Source of the DNA: an uncultured Bacteroidales bacterium
GTDB taxonomy: Bacteria > Bacteroidota > Bacteroidia > Bacteroidales > Muribaculaceae
Reading direction: 5' to 3'
Assembly: GCA_900549375.1 (NCBI GenBank)
Contig: URNY01000010.1
Location: 1 to 29,469, forward strand
Length of the DNA stretch: 29,469 nt
Numbering within the stretch: the first letter of the stretch is position 1; every line of letters starts with the position of its first letter. This document shows positions 7,823 to 16,535 of the stretch, piece by piece. The notes beneath the pieces are model-generated. The model was not told the DNA's origin and ran no database searches. It saw only the letters and a list, made by a program, of their open reading frames with translations. Made by a program: the position numbers and the translations under genes.

Positions 7823-9964
7823 ATGAAAAATCAACTTGCTATCCTGCGCAACGACCCCTGGCTCGAACCCTATGCCCCGGCTATCGAGGGAAGACATCAG
7901 GACGTGGTCCGCAAAATGGAGGAACTGACGCAGTCGACCGACGGCTCACTCTCCCGCTTCGCCAACGCCTACAACTATTTCGGCCTTCACCGCAACCGTA
8001 AAGGTGAATGGATTTTCCGCGAATATGCTCCCAATGCCACCGGAATATGGCTCATCGGCACATTCACCGGATGGAAAGACGACGAAAGATATCGCCTCCG
8101 GAACATCGGAGGAGGAACATGGGAGGGTATATTCCCCGCCGACTTCATCCATAACGGCGACCTCTACAAGATGCGGGTTGAATGGGAAAGAGGATCCGGC
8201 GAAAGAATTCCCGCATATGCCACCCGCGTGGTGCAGGATCCCGAGACACATATCTTTTCGGCCGAGGTTTATGAGCCGGAGAAACCCTATGAATTCAAAG
8301 TCAGGAAATTCAAACCCGACACAAAGCCTCTCCTGATCTATGAATGCCACATCGGCATGGCTCAGCAGGAGGAGAGTGTCGGGACCTATGAGGAATTCCG
8401 CACCAAGACTCTTCCGCGCATCGCCGCCGATGGCTATAACGCCATCCAGATAATGGCAATTCAGGAACATCCCTACTATGGATCGTTCGGCTATCATGTA
8501 AGCAGTTTTTATGCCGCCTCTTCGCGTTTTGGTACGCCCGATGACCTCAAGCGGCTCATCGACGACGCCCATGAACGCGGAATCGCGGTAATCATGGATA
8601 TCGTCCACTCCCACGCCGTGAAAAATGAGGTGGAAGGACTCGGGCGGCTCGACGGTTCCTACGACCTCTACTTCTACGGCGACAACCGTCGCGAACATCC
8701 GGCATGGGACTCCCTCTGCTTCGACTACGGCAAAAACTCCGTGCTTCATTTCCTCCTCTCAAACTGCAAATTCTGGCTTGAGGAGTATAAATTCGACGGT
8801 TTCCGCTTCGATGGAGTGACCTCCATGCTCTATTACAACCACGGTCTGGGCAAAGCTTTCGGAAGCTACGACGACTATTACGACGGCAATGAGGACACCA
8901 ACGCACTGGTATATCTCACCCTCGCCAATATCCTTATACATGAGATCAATCCTAAAGCCATCACCATCGCCGAGGAGATGAGCGGCATGCCCGGTCTGGC
9001 AGTGCCTTTCGAAGAGGGAGGAATCGGCTTCGACTACCGCATGGCGATGGGCATACCCGACTATTGGATAAAGATGATCAAGGAGAAGAAAGATGAAGAC
9101 TGGCATCCGACATCCATTTTCTGGGAGCTGACCAACCGTCGCGCCGACGAGAAGACTGTAAGCTATTGCGAAAGCCACGACCAGGCGCTTGTAGGCGACA
9201 AGACTATCATCTTCCGCCTTATCGACAAAGAGATGTACTGGCATATGATGGTGGGCGACAACGACGGCACCGTGAGCCGCGGCATGGCCCTCCACAAGAT
9301 GATACGCCTCGTGACTCTGGCCACCATCAACGGAGGCTATCTCAATTTCATGGGCAACGAGTTCGGACATCCCGAATGGATAGACTTCCCCCGCGAAGGC
9401 AACGGATGGAGCTATAAATATGCACGCCGCCAATGGGACCTTGTCGACCGGGAGGATCTCAAGTACCGTTTCCTCAACAATTTCGACAACTACATGATCG
9501 AACTTGTCTCGAAGCAGTATGACTTCCAGTCTCTGCCGGTAGAGAAACTCTGGGAGAAGGACGACGACCAGGTGCTCGCCTTCCGTCGCGGCGACCTCAT
9601 ATTCGTGTTCAACTGGAGCCCGACACAATCGTTCAACGACTACGGCTTCCTGGCCCCTGCAGGCGAATATGAGACAGTGCTCGACAGCGATTCTCCGCTC
9701 TTCGGCGGATATGGATTCGTGGACGACAGCGTGCATCATTTCACCACTCCCGACCCCCTCTATTCCCCCGCGGGGAAAGGCTGGCTCAAGCTTTACCTGC
9801 CGGCACGCACAGCTCAGGTTCTTCGCATGGTGCGCCCCAAACCCGTCCGCCGCGCCGCAAAAGCTAAAGTAGCTAAAGTAGCTCCGGTAGCTAAAGAAGC
9901 TAAAAAAGCTACAACAGCTAAAAAAACCGCCAAAACAACAAAAACATCCAGGAAAGATGAATAA
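7823..9964 (+). CDS. glgB: 1,4-alpha-glucan branching enzyme (GH13, eukaryotic-type)
   Basis: A 713-aa cytoplasmic enzyme that makes alpha-1,6 branches in glycogen. The order is an N-terminal CBM48-like module (residues about 45-140), the GH13 barrel, then an all-beta C-terminal domain. Catalytic residues are visible as D330 in F-R-F-D-G-V-T-S-M, E384 in I-A-E-E-M-S-G and D453 in C-E-S-H-D-Q-A. The motif set resembles the eukaryote-like GH13_8 group found in Bacteroides. The enzyme proper ends near residue 670. The last 40 or so residues are an unusual Lys/Ala/Thr-rich basic tail encoded by a 9-bp repeat (see separate entry). The stop overlaps the cmk start by 8 bp. Confidence 0.95.
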   Translation: MKNQLAILRNDPWLEPYAPAIEGRHQDVVRKMEELTQSTDGSLSRFANAYNYFGLHRNRKGEWIFREYAPNATGIWLIGTFTGWKDDERYRLRNIGGGTWEGIFPADFIHNGDLYKMRVEWERGSGERIPAYATRVVQDPETHIFSAEVYEPEKPYEFKVRKFKPDTKPLLIYECHIGMAQQEESVGTYEEFRTKTLPRIAADGYNAIQIMAIQEHPYYGSFGYHVSSFYAASSRFGTPDDLKRLIDDAHERGIAVIMDIVHSHAVKNEVEGLGRLDGSYDLYFYGDNRREHPAWDSLCFDYGKNSVLHFLLSNCKFWLEEYKFDGFRFDGVTSMLYYNHGLGKAFGSYDDYYDGNEDTNALVYLTLANILIHEINPKAITIAEEMSGMPGLAVPFEEGGIGFDYRMAMGIPDYWIKMIKEKKDEDWHPTSIFWELTNRRADEKTVSYCESHDQALVGDKTIIFRLIDKEMYWHMMVGDNDGTVSRGMALHKMIRLVTLATINGGYLNFMGNEFGHPEWIDFPREGNGWSYKYARRQWDLVDREDLKYRFLNNFDNYMIELVSKQYDFQSLPVEKLWEKDDDQVLAFRRGDLIFVFNWSPTQSFNDYGFLAPAGEYETVLDSDSPLFGGYGFVDDSVHHFTTPDPLYSPAGKGWLKLYLPARTAQVLRMVRPKPVRRAAKAKVAKVAPVAKEAKKATTAKKTAKTTKTSRKDE
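9863..9925 (+). repeat. Seven 9-bp tandem units inside the 3' end of glgB
   Basis: Seven consecutive in-frame 9-mers each begin with GCT: GCTAAAGTA twice, then GCTCCGGTA, GCTAAAGAA, GCTAAAAAA, GCTACAACA and GCTAAAAAA. They encode Ala-Lys-Val, Ala-Lys-Val, Ala-Pro-Val, Ala-Lys-Glu, Ala-Lys-Lys, Ala-Thr-Thr, Ala-Lys-Lys. The first two units are identical, which suggests recent duplication. Confidence 0.85.
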
Positions 9965-10667
9965 GATAACAATAGCCATCGACGGCTATTCATCGTCGGG
10001 CAAATCCACAATGGCCCGCGACCTTGCCCGCCGGTTGGGATACATATATGTCGATTCGGGAGCAATGTACCGCGCCGTGACTCTTTATGCGATAGAGCAC
10101 GGCATGGCTTCTGCCGCCAAGGGTGTGGACGCCGCCGCTCTCTCTGCCGCTCTGCCTCATATCAAGATCTCTTTCACACCGGCCGAAGCCGACGGAGTTC
10201 AGCACACTCTGCTCAACGGGCGCGATGTAGAGCGTGAGATCCGGGATATGGAGGTAAGCTCGCTCGTCAGTCCGGTGGCCGCCATTCCGGAGGTCCGTGC
10301 ATACCTGACACGCCTTCAGCAAAGCTACGGGCGCGACAAAGGGATTGTGATGGATGGCCGCGATATCGGCACTACCGTCTTCCCCGACGCCGAGATGAAA
10401 GTCTTTGTCGATGCCTCTCCCGAGGAGAGGGCTCGTCGCCGCGTGAAGGAGCTGACCGAGAAGGGAGAGAATGTGAACTACGAGGAAGTTCTCGCCAATA
10501 TCCGCGAGCGCGACCGCATAGACACCACGCGCAAGGAATCTCCGCTGCGCAAGGCGCCGGATGCCCACGTGCTCGACAACGACCGCATGTCGATCTCCGA
10601 ACAGATGGACTGGCTCCTCGATCTTTTCACCAAGATAACAGGAGAAAAGCCCCAATCAGCGAAATAA
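9957..10667 (+). CDS. cmk: (d)CMP kinase / cytidylate kinase
   Basis: A 236-aa enzyme that phosphorylates CMP and dCMP with ATP. The P-loop reads G-Y-S-S-S-G-K-S (residues 9-16), followed by the family's V-D-S-G-A-M-Y-R-A motif that binds the nucleotide base. M-D-G-R-D-I-G-T-T-V-F-P and a lid with R-A-R-R-R-V-K-E-L follow. It overlaps the end of glgB by 8 bp, and its TAA shares one base with the ATG of ispH. This argues for translational coupling in one operon. Cmk next to IspH is a common Bacteroidales arrangement. Confidence 0.97.
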   Translation: MNKITIAIDGYSSSGKSTMARDLARRLGYIYVDSGAMYRAVTLYAIEHGMASAAKGVDAAALSAALPHIKISFTPAEADGVQHTLLNGRDVEREIRDMEVSSLVSPVAAIPEVRAYLTRLQQSYGRDKGIVMDGRDIGTTVFPDAEMKVFVDASPEERARRRVKELTEKGENVNYEEVLANIRERDRIDTTRKESPLRKAPDAHVLDNDRMSISEQMDWLLDLFTKITGEKPQSAK

Positions 10668-11563
10668 TGAATGTCGAGATAGATGAAAACTCGGGATTCT
10701 GCTTCGGAGTGGTCACGGCCATCCAGAAAGCAGAGGCCGAGCTTGAGAAATCGGGCGCGCTCTATTGCCTCGGCGACATAGTGCACAATGCGGCGGAAGT
10801 GGAGCGTCTGCGCATCAAAGGATTGCGCACAATCACACATTCGCAGCTCGAATCGCTTCGCGACTCGAGAGTGCTTCTGCGCGCTCACGGCGAACCGCCC
10901 TCCACCTATCTCACGGCGCAACGCAACAATATATCGGTGATCGACGCCACTTGTCCGGTGGTTCTTCAGCTGCAGCGCCGCATCAAGAAAGCCTACGATG
11001 AAAACCGCGCGGCGCTCGCCGCCGGCACCATCGACCGCATGCCGCTGATTCTCATCTATGGCAAGGAGGGACATGCCGAAGTCAACGGCCTTGTGGGTCA
11101 GACTCAGGGAGAGGCCGTAGTGGTGCAGAATCCCGACGACCTCGACGGCATAGACCTCTCTCGCGACATTCTGCTATATTCGCAGACCACAAAATCCTTG
11201 CAAGGGTTCCGCACGATGGTCGACGAAATAAAACGCCGCAAGAGAGAGGGCGCGTTCGAATATTTCGACACCATCTGCCGACAGGTTTCCAGCAGACTCG
11301 ACAAATTGAGGGAGTTCGCATCTTCGCACGATGCCATAGTCTTCGTATGCGGGGCGAAAAGTTCCAACGGCAAGGTGCTCTTCGAGGAATGCCGCAAAGT
11401 GAATCCCCGCTCTTTCCTTGTGAGCGATGACGAAGAAGTGGACACTTCGCTGCTTGCCGGAGCCGCATCCGTAGGTATCTGCGGAGCCACCTCCACTCCG
11501 CGCTGGCTGATGGCCCGGGTTGCAGAAACAATCATTGAAAACTCCAAAAAGAAACAGGAATGA
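10667..11563 (+). CDS. ispH: 4-hydroxy-3-methylbut-2-enyl diphosphate reductase
   Basis: A 298-aa [4Fe-4S] enzyme of the last step of the MEP isoprenoid pathway, which makes IPP and DMAPP from HMBPP. The three cluster cysteines are visible as C12 (G-F-C-F-G-V), C96 (D-A-T-C-P-V) and C204 (D-T-I-C-R-Q). H-G-E (about 74-76) and E-G-H-A-E (134-138) are also conserved family motifs. The length is normal. The start overlaps the cmk stop by one base and the stop overlaps the tadA start as ATGA. Presence of ispH implies that this organism uses the MEP route. Confidence 0.97.
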   Translation: MNVEIDENSGFCFGVVTAIQKAEAELEKSGALYCLGDIVHNAAEVERLRIKGLRTITHSQLESLRDSRVLLRAHGEPPSTYLTAQRNNISVIDATCPVVLQLQRRIKKAYDENRAALAAGTIDRMPLILIYGKEGHAEVNGLVGQTQGEAVVVQNPDDLDGIDLSRDILLYSQTTKSLQGFRTMVDEIKRRKREGAFEYFDTICRQVSSRLDKLREFASSHDAIVFVCGAKSSNGKVLFEECRKVNPRSFLVSDDEEVDTSLLAGAASVGICGATSTPRWLMARVAETIIENSKKKQE

Positions 11564-12009
11564 TCAACGATGACGAAAGATATATGCGCATGGCTCTCGA
11601 CGAGGCGCAGGCGGCCTTCGATGAAGGAGAGATCCCCATCGGGGCCGTCATAACCGTCAACGGCCGGGTGATAGCCCGCGCCCACAACCGCACAGAGGCT
11701 CTCAACGACGTCACTGCCCATGCCGAGATGCAGGCCATAACCTCCGCCGCCGACTACCTCGGAGGAAAATATATGCCGGAATGCACAATATATGTCACCG
11801 TCGAGCCTTGCGCCATGTGCGCAGGCGCACTGGGATGGAGCCAGATAGGAAGAATTGTCTACGGCGCGCCGGACCCCAAACGGGGATTTTTCTCCGTATA
11901 CCGTCCGGACAACACCCCGCTGCATCCCAAGACTAAAGTGGAAGGCGGCATTCTTGAAGATGAATGCCGCGCAATCATGCAGGACTTTTTCAAAAAATTG
12001 CGCCGCTGA
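11560..12009 (+). CDS. tadA: tRNA-adenosine deaminase-type nucleoside deaminase
   Basis: A 149-aa cytidine-deaminase-fold enzyme. The zinc site is H54-A-E56 (H-A-E-M-Q-A-I) with P-C-A-M-C (C84, C87), and the following A-G-A-L and P-K-R-G motifs favour TadA (A34 to I34 in tRNA-Arg) over guanine or cytosine deaminases. The substrate cannot be proven from sequence alone. The ATG overlaps the ispH stop, making this the fourth member of the glgB-cmk-ispH-tadA run. A new promoter candidate follows immediately downstream. Confidence 0.85.
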   Translation: MINDDERYMRMALDEAQAAFDEGEIPIGAVITVNGRVIARAHNRTEALNDVTAHAEMQAITSAADYLGGKYMPECTIYVTVEPCAMCAGALGWSQIGRIVYGAPDPKRGFFSVYRPDNTPLHPKTKVEGGILEDECRAIMQDFFKKLRR

Positions 12010-12033
12010 TGAATAAACTGCAAAAATTTTTTA

Positions 12034-12041
12034 TACCTTTG
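12034..12041 (+). promoter_or_regulatory. Promoter -7 element for the ADP-ribosylglycohydrolase gene
   Basis: TACCTTTG matches TAnnTTTG and follows an A/T tract, as often seen in Bacteroidetes promoters. No good -33 TTTG is present at the expected distance. A start near 12047 would give a leader of about 135 nt. This leader holds ATCCGG/CCGGAT arms near 12071-12093 and a 7-bp perfect hairpin ATGCAAT-ACAT-ATTGCAT at about 12126-12143. Confidence 0.45.
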
Positions 12042-12181
12042 CGTCTGAACAAACGACAAGTCTGAAAATCTGATCCGGGCCCGAATGTCCGGATTCACTA
12101 TGTGACCAAAATATTCTTCTTTCTAATGCAATACATATTGCATCAATTTTAATCAGACTGTTGCAACGCACTTAATGGACC

Positions 12182-13117
12182 ATGGAGATTTCTGAAAAAA
12201 TCAAAGGAGCGATTATCGGTTATGCAATCGGGGATGCACTGGGTCTCGGCACGGAGTTCATGACCGTGCCGGAAGTCAGACGCAATTATCCCGAAGGACT
12301 GCATTCCCTGAGCCAGATAATACGCGACGGACATCGCTGCCAATGGGAACGCGGCGAATGGACAAACGACACCGAGCTCTTCCTCCTTCTCGCCGAATCG
12401 GTGATGGAACGTGACGGGCTCGACCATCTTGACTATACCCGTAGGATGAAACGCTGGTATGAGACCGGCCCGACCGACCTCGTGTCGGTCTACCGCAAAG
12501 TGATGTCCGACCCTCAATGGGAGGAGGATCCCATCGGCACGGCCCACCGCATCTGGCGTACGCAAAAAATCGACGAAGCATCCAACGAGGGTATCTACCG
12601 CGCGGTGTTCACCGGCATTCTGAGCGGCGACGACCTTGTGGACGATACCGTTCGACTCGTGCTTCTCACCCATGACGATCGGCGCTGCCTCTCTTCGGCC
12701 GTGGTAATAGCCAGAATGACGCAAGCCCTGATGTGGGAGGAGAAGGAACCTCCGTTCGAAGAGCTGGAGAGCATCTGCGACAGTATCGATTCGCGCACTC
12801 TCCCCTTCCTGCGCAATGCCCGCAACGGCAGCCTTGAGGATCTCAAGCTCGACGATGAGAACACTGCATGGTATACCCGTAAATCCATGAGCGCGGCTCT
12901 CTGGTCACTGTGGCATTGCTCATCGGCCGAAGAAACCCTTCACACCATCGTCAACGCCGGTGGCGACGCCGACACCAACGCCGCTCTTTCGATGGCTCTG
13001 GCAGGCATCAAATATGGTTTCAGCCAACTTCCCGCCGAAACCGCCAACATGCTGCATTACGACCATGCGCTCGATGTGGCCGAAAGGTTCGCCGCATATA
13101 TGGAACAGAAACATTAG
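12182..13117 (+). CDS. ADP-ribosylglycohydrolase family protein
   Basis: A 311-aa all-alpha protein of the ADP-ribosyl-glycohydrolase (DraG/ARH) superfamily, which removes ADP-ribose from proteins or related substrates using two magnesium ions. Visible metal-site motifs are G-Y-A-I-G-D-A-L-G (13-21), T-N-D-T (61-64; most relatives have T-D-D-T) and N-A-G-G-D-A-D-T-N-A (258-267). The N for D change at residue 62 may alter metal binding. The substrate is unknown; no ADP-ribosyltransferase or macrodomain partner is seen nearby. It has its own promoter candidate and sits 22 bp upstream of menA. Confidence 0.85.
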   Translation: MEISEKIKGAIIGYAIGDALGLGTEFMTVPEVRRNYPEGLHSLSQIIRDGHRCQWERGEWTNDTELFLLLAESVMERDGLDHLDYTRRMKRWYETGPTDLVSVYRKVMSDPQWEEDPIGTAHRIWRTQKIDEASNEGIYRAVFTGILSGDDLVDDTVRLVLLTHDDRRCLSSAVVIARMTQALMWEEKEPPFEELESICDSIDSRTLPFLRNARNGSLEDLKLDDENTAWYTRKSMSAALWSLWHCSSAEETLHTIVNAGGDADTNAALSMALAGIKYGFSQLPAETANMLHYDHALDVAERFAAYMEQKH

Positions 13118-13139
13118 AGATAAATCTTCAATAAAGCGA

Positions 13140-14066
13140 ATGGAGAATAACGGAGATAAGACTATGGACAGCCCGGCAGGAAAAGCCGGCGTAAAGGCAT
13201 GGATTGAGGCGATGCGCCTCCGGACGCTGCCGGTGTCAGTAGCCGGAGTGCTCGCCGGGGGAGGTTGCGCGGCCTATTACGGCTCGTTCCGCACCTTGCC
13301 GTTCCTCATCTGCCTTTTATTCGCAGTCATGGCTCAGATAGTCTCCAATTTTGCCAACGAGTATTTCGATTTCAAAAACGGGCTCGACCATAAAGGGCGC
13401 GAAGGTTTCCGCCGCGGCGTCACCGAGGGAGATATCTCTCCCAAAGCTATGCGCAACGCGACATTCGGACTGCTCGCAGTCACTTGCCTCATCGGTTGCT
13501 TGCTGATAATCTGGGGCGGTTGGTGGCTATTGGCCGCCGGAGTGGCGATAGCCATCTTCGCCATCGCATATTCCGCCGGTCCATGGCCGCTGTCACACCA
13601 TGGACTGGGCGACATTGCAGTGGTTATATTCTTCGGGATTGTGCCGGTGATGCTCACCGCTTATGTACAGACCGGTTCCTTGGAGATGTGGCCTGTGGCT
13701 CTGCCGATATCAGTTGCCCTCGGGCTGATGATCGACAATGTGCTGATCGTGAATAATTATAGAGATGCCGACGACGACCGCGCAGTGGGGAAACACACCA
13801 CGGCAGTTATCTTCGGACGGAAGGCAATGGGACGCGTCTATTTCATCAACGGCATTCTCGCTGTGGTCCTCATCGAGGTGGCGACAATCGCAAGAGTGCC
13901 CCTGTTGTGGCAAGCCGGAGCGCTGCTCTATGCCAACCTCCATTATATGCTCTGGGTGAAGCTTACGCACCTGAAAGGCGCGGAACTCAACCCGGTGCTC
14001 GGACAGACCGCGATGCTCGTGCTCGGAACGTCGGTCTGGCTTCTCCTTCTCCTCTGCTGCAACTGA
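13140..14066 (+). CDS. menA: 1,4-dihydroxy-2-naphthoate polyprenyltransferase
   Basis: A 308-aa UbiA-family integral membrane prenyltransferase of menaquinone synthesis, attaching the polyprenyl chain to DHNA. The first Asp-rich motif is N-E-Y-F-D-F-K-N-G-L-D and the second is N-N-Y-R-D-A-D-D-D-R-A-V-G-K. About eight hydrophobic segments are visible. I chose the ATG at 13140; the longer open frame upstream overlaps the previous gene. A second in-frame ATG at 13164 (M-D-S-P-A-G) is also possible. The gene lies alone among unrelated neighbours, so the rest of the men pathway must be elsewhere. Confidence 0.92.
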   Translation: MENNGDKTMDSPAGKAGVKAWIEAMRLRTLPVSVAGVLAGGGCAAYYGSFRTLPFLICLLFAVMAQIVSNFANEYFDFKNGLDHKGREGFRRGVTEGDISPKAMRNATFGLLAVTCLIGCLLIIWGGWWLLAAGVAIAIFAIAYSAGPWPLSHHGLGDIAVVIFFGIVPVMLTAYVQTGSLEMWPVALPISVALGLMIDNVLIVNNYRDADDDRAVGKHTTAVIFGRKAMGRVYFINGILAVVLIEVATIARVPLLWQAGALLYANLHYMLWVKLTHLKGAELNPVLGQTAMLVLGTSVWLLLLLCCN

Positions 14067-14081
14067 AATTTGATTTGAGAA

Positions 14082-15692
14082 ATGGCTGAAAACAACTCAA
14101 GATATACCAACAAAAGGAAACCTGCTTTCGAACCTATCCGACAGGATGCCACCGGCAAACTGCCGCCGCGCGACACCGACCTCGAAGAGGTGGTGCTCGG
14201 CGCCCTCATGCTCGAGAAAGACGCCTATATGAACGTCTGCGACATTCTGACGCCCGACTCCTTCTACGATCCGGTAAATGCAAAAATTTTCGATGCCATA
14301 AGCACTCTGGGATTCAATCAGAGGCCCATCGACATGATGACCGTAACAGAACAGCTCCGTCAGAACGGCGAGCTTGAGAATGTCGGAGGAGCGGTTCATA
14401 TCACCGAACTGACGGCACGGGTCTATTCGGCAGCAAATGTCGAATTCCATGCCAAAATCATTGCTCAGAAATTTCTTGCCCGTCGTCTCATCTCTTTTGC
14501 CGCCCGCATAGAATCGGATGCTTTCGACGAAAGCAATGATGTCGACGACCTTCTCCAGGCCGCGGAAGGGCAGCTTTTTGAAATATCCCAGACCCACCTC
14601 AAGCGAGAGGTGATTCAGATCGATCCTGTCCTCAATCTCGCTATAGAGCAGATCCAGAACGCCGCCAATTCCGAATCCGGACTCTCCGGACTCAAGACGG
14701 GCTACGACGGCCTCGACAAGATGACCTCGGGCTGGCAGAATTCCGACCTCATAATCATCGCTGCCCGCCCTGCAATGGGCAAGACGGCATTCGTGCTCTC
14801 CATGGCTAAAAACATGACTGTCGACTACAACATACCCGTAGCCATTTTCACACTCGAGATGGCCAATGTGCAGCTTGTGAAACGACTTATAAGCAACGTG
14901 GCCGATCTTGAGGGCGAGAAGATAAAGAGCGGACACCTTTCGGAGGATGAATGGGACCGTCTGAACAAGAATCTGAAAAGCGTCTACAGCGCGCCTCTAT
15001 ATCTCGACGAGACTCCGGGCCTCTCCATCACGGAATTGCGTACAAAGGCGCGCCGTCTGGTCCGCGAACATGGCGTGAAGCTTATAATGATCGACTATCT
15101 GCAGCTCATGACCGCCACCGGAATGAAACTCGGAAGCCGCGAGCAAGAGGTATCGACGATATCAAGATCGCTGAAAGCCCTCGCGAAAGAGCTTAACATC
15201 CCTATAATAGCCCTCTCGCAGCTGAACCGTTCTACGGAAACCCGCGACGACAAACGTCCTCAGCTCTCCGACCTCCGTGAATCGGGAGCCATTGAGCAGG
15301 ATGCCGATATGGTCTGCTTCATACACCGCCCGGAATATTACAACCGAAGCGGCGAAGATGCCGAGGGAAACGATATCCGCGGTCTCGCCGAACTTATCAT
15401 CGCCAAGCACCGAAGCGGAGCGGTGGGCGACGTGAAACTCCGTTTCGTATCCAAATTCGCAAGATTCGAAAACTGGGAAGACGGCTATCAGATGGTGCGC
15501 GATGCCATCAACGAGGCCGGCGGCGGTACGCGACGCCTGCATTCGCGCATGAATTCCGACAATGATTCCGCCGGCAACGATGCCGATACAGGCAACTCGG
15601 GTTCAGGTTTCTCCTTCTCCGATTCCGGTTTCTCACCATCTTCGATGCCCGACATAATGCCCGGGCCCGGCGAGACGACCGTGCCGTTCTAA
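14082..15692 (+). CDS. dnaB: Replicative DNA helicase
   Basis: A 536-aa hexameric fork helicase. The N-terminal domain begins at P-R-D-T-D-L-E-E-V-V-L-G-A-L, then comes a linker and the RecA-like domain with Walker A A-R-P-A-M-G-K-T, Walker B L-I-M-I-D-Y-L-Q-L-M and the S-Q-L-N-R motif. An E-S-G-A-I-E-Q-D-A-D arginine-finger-region motif follows. After the conserved end (R-F-E-N-W), about 60 residues form a low-complexity Ser/Gly/Asp/Asn tail finishing in T-T-V-P-F. The gene lies 15 bp after menA and converges with cdaA across 37 bp, with no clear terminator between them. Confidence 0.97.
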   Translation: MAENNSRYTNKRKPAFEPIRQDATGKLPPRDTDLEEVVLGALMLEKDAYMNVCDILTPDSFYDPVNAKIFDAISTLGFNQRPIDMMTVTEQLRQNGELENVGGAVHITELTARVYSAANVEFHAKIIAQKFLARRLISFAARIESDAFDESNDVDDLLQAAEGQLFEISQTHLKREVIQIDPVLNLAIEQIQNAANSESGLSGLKTGYDGLDKMTSGWQNSDLIIIAARPAMGKTAFVLSMAKNMTVDYNIPVAIFTLEMANVQLVKRLISNVADLEGEKIKSGHLSEDEWDRLNKNLKSVYSAPLYLDETPGLSITELRTKARRLVREHGVKLIMIDYLQLMTATGMKLGSREQEVSTISRSLKALAKELNIPIIALSQLNRSTETRDDKRPQLSDLRESGAIEQDADMVCFIHRPEYYNRSGEDAEGNDIRGLAELIIAKHRSGAVGDVKLRFVSKFARFENWEDGYQMVRDAINEAGGGTRRLHSRMNSDNDSAGNDADTGNSGSGFSFSDSGFSPSSMPDIMPGPGETTVPF

Positions 15693-15729
15693 AAGATATC
15701 AATTATCAGATATCAGATCATGCGGAGTA

Positions 15730-16494
15730 TCATTTCGCAGAGGAGAGGATGTGCTCGAGATCGATGGCTGATACCTTTACCTCAAGAGAACCGTCGCGAG
15801 CCACGGAAATATTACCGGTCTCCTCGCTCACAATCACGCATATGGCATCCGTGATCTGACTCATTCCCAAAGCGGCCCGGTGGCGAAGTCCGAAGTTTTT
15901 CGGAATATTCATGTCATGGCTCACCGGAAGGATGCATCCCACTGACTTGATACGATGGCCTGCAATGATCATCGCTCCGTCGTGAAGAGGGGAATTCTTG
16001 AAAAATATATTTTCTATAAGACGCACATTGATGTCGGCATCGATGATGTCGCCCGTTTTCTCATAATCGGTCAAAGGCACTTTCCTCTGAAAAACTATCA
16101 ATGCGCCGGTCTTTGATTTCGACATGGACATGCAGGCATAGACAACGCTCATAACCTCGGCATGTTCCCGCTCTCCGTCGTTCTTCTCATGGCGGAAAAA
16201 CCGGGTGAAAGTCTCCCACCTTCCCCGGCTTCCGATGTCGGTGAGAAAACGTTTTATCTGGTCCTGGAAAAGGATGACGAGCACAATCAGGCCGATGCTC
16301 ATGAATTTGTCGACGATCGTGCCGGTGAGACGCAGATCGAAAATCTCGAACGATATCACCCATATCACGATGAAGGCGAGCACACCGTAGAAAAGCGACA
16401 GCGTGCCGCTGCTCCTCATCAGACGATAAAGATAGAACAGCATCAGCGCCACTATCAATATGTCGACTATATCCTTTATTCCAAAATCTATCAT
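15730..16494 (-). CDS. cdaA: Diadenylate cyclase, CdaA type
   Basis: A 254-aa membrane-bound enzyme that joins two ATP to give the second messenger c-di-AMP. The N-terminus holds three hydrophobic segments (about residues 10-24, 33-53 and 64-78). The DAC domain follows with the catalytic D-G-A motif (172-174) and R-H-R-A-A (204-208). The length and layout match TIGR00159-type proteins. It is downstream of folP by 41 bp on the same strand. No YbbR/CdaR regulator or glmM gene is adjacent, unlike the Firmicutes arrangement. Confidence 0.93.
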   Translation of the reverse strand: MIDFGIKDIVDILIVALMLFYLYRLMRSSGTLSLFYGVLAFIVIWVISFEIFDLRLTGTIVDKFMSIGLIVLVILFQDQIKRFLTDIGSRGRWETFTRFFRHEKNDGEREHAEVMSVVYACMSMSKSKTGALIVFQRKVPLTDYEKTGDIIDADINVRLIENIFFKNSPLHDGAMIIAGHRIKSVGCILPVSHDMNIPKNFGLRHRAALGMSQITDAICVIVSEETGNISVARDGSLEVKVSAIDLEHILSSAK

Positions 16495-16535
16495 TGTCTG
16501 TCTTAAATACTCAAATAAACAATCTCTTATCCTCC

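Noticed and set aside
9863..9925. CRISPR-like short repeats
   Set aside because: Units are 9 bp, contiguous, in frame and protein coding, with no spacers. No array-like pattern occurs elsewhere in the window.
8759..9979. Minus-strand frame of 406 codons with a hydrophobic start
   Set aside because: Antisense to glgB. The Phe/Ser/Cys-rich beginning is simply the complement of the Lys/Ala-coding repeats.
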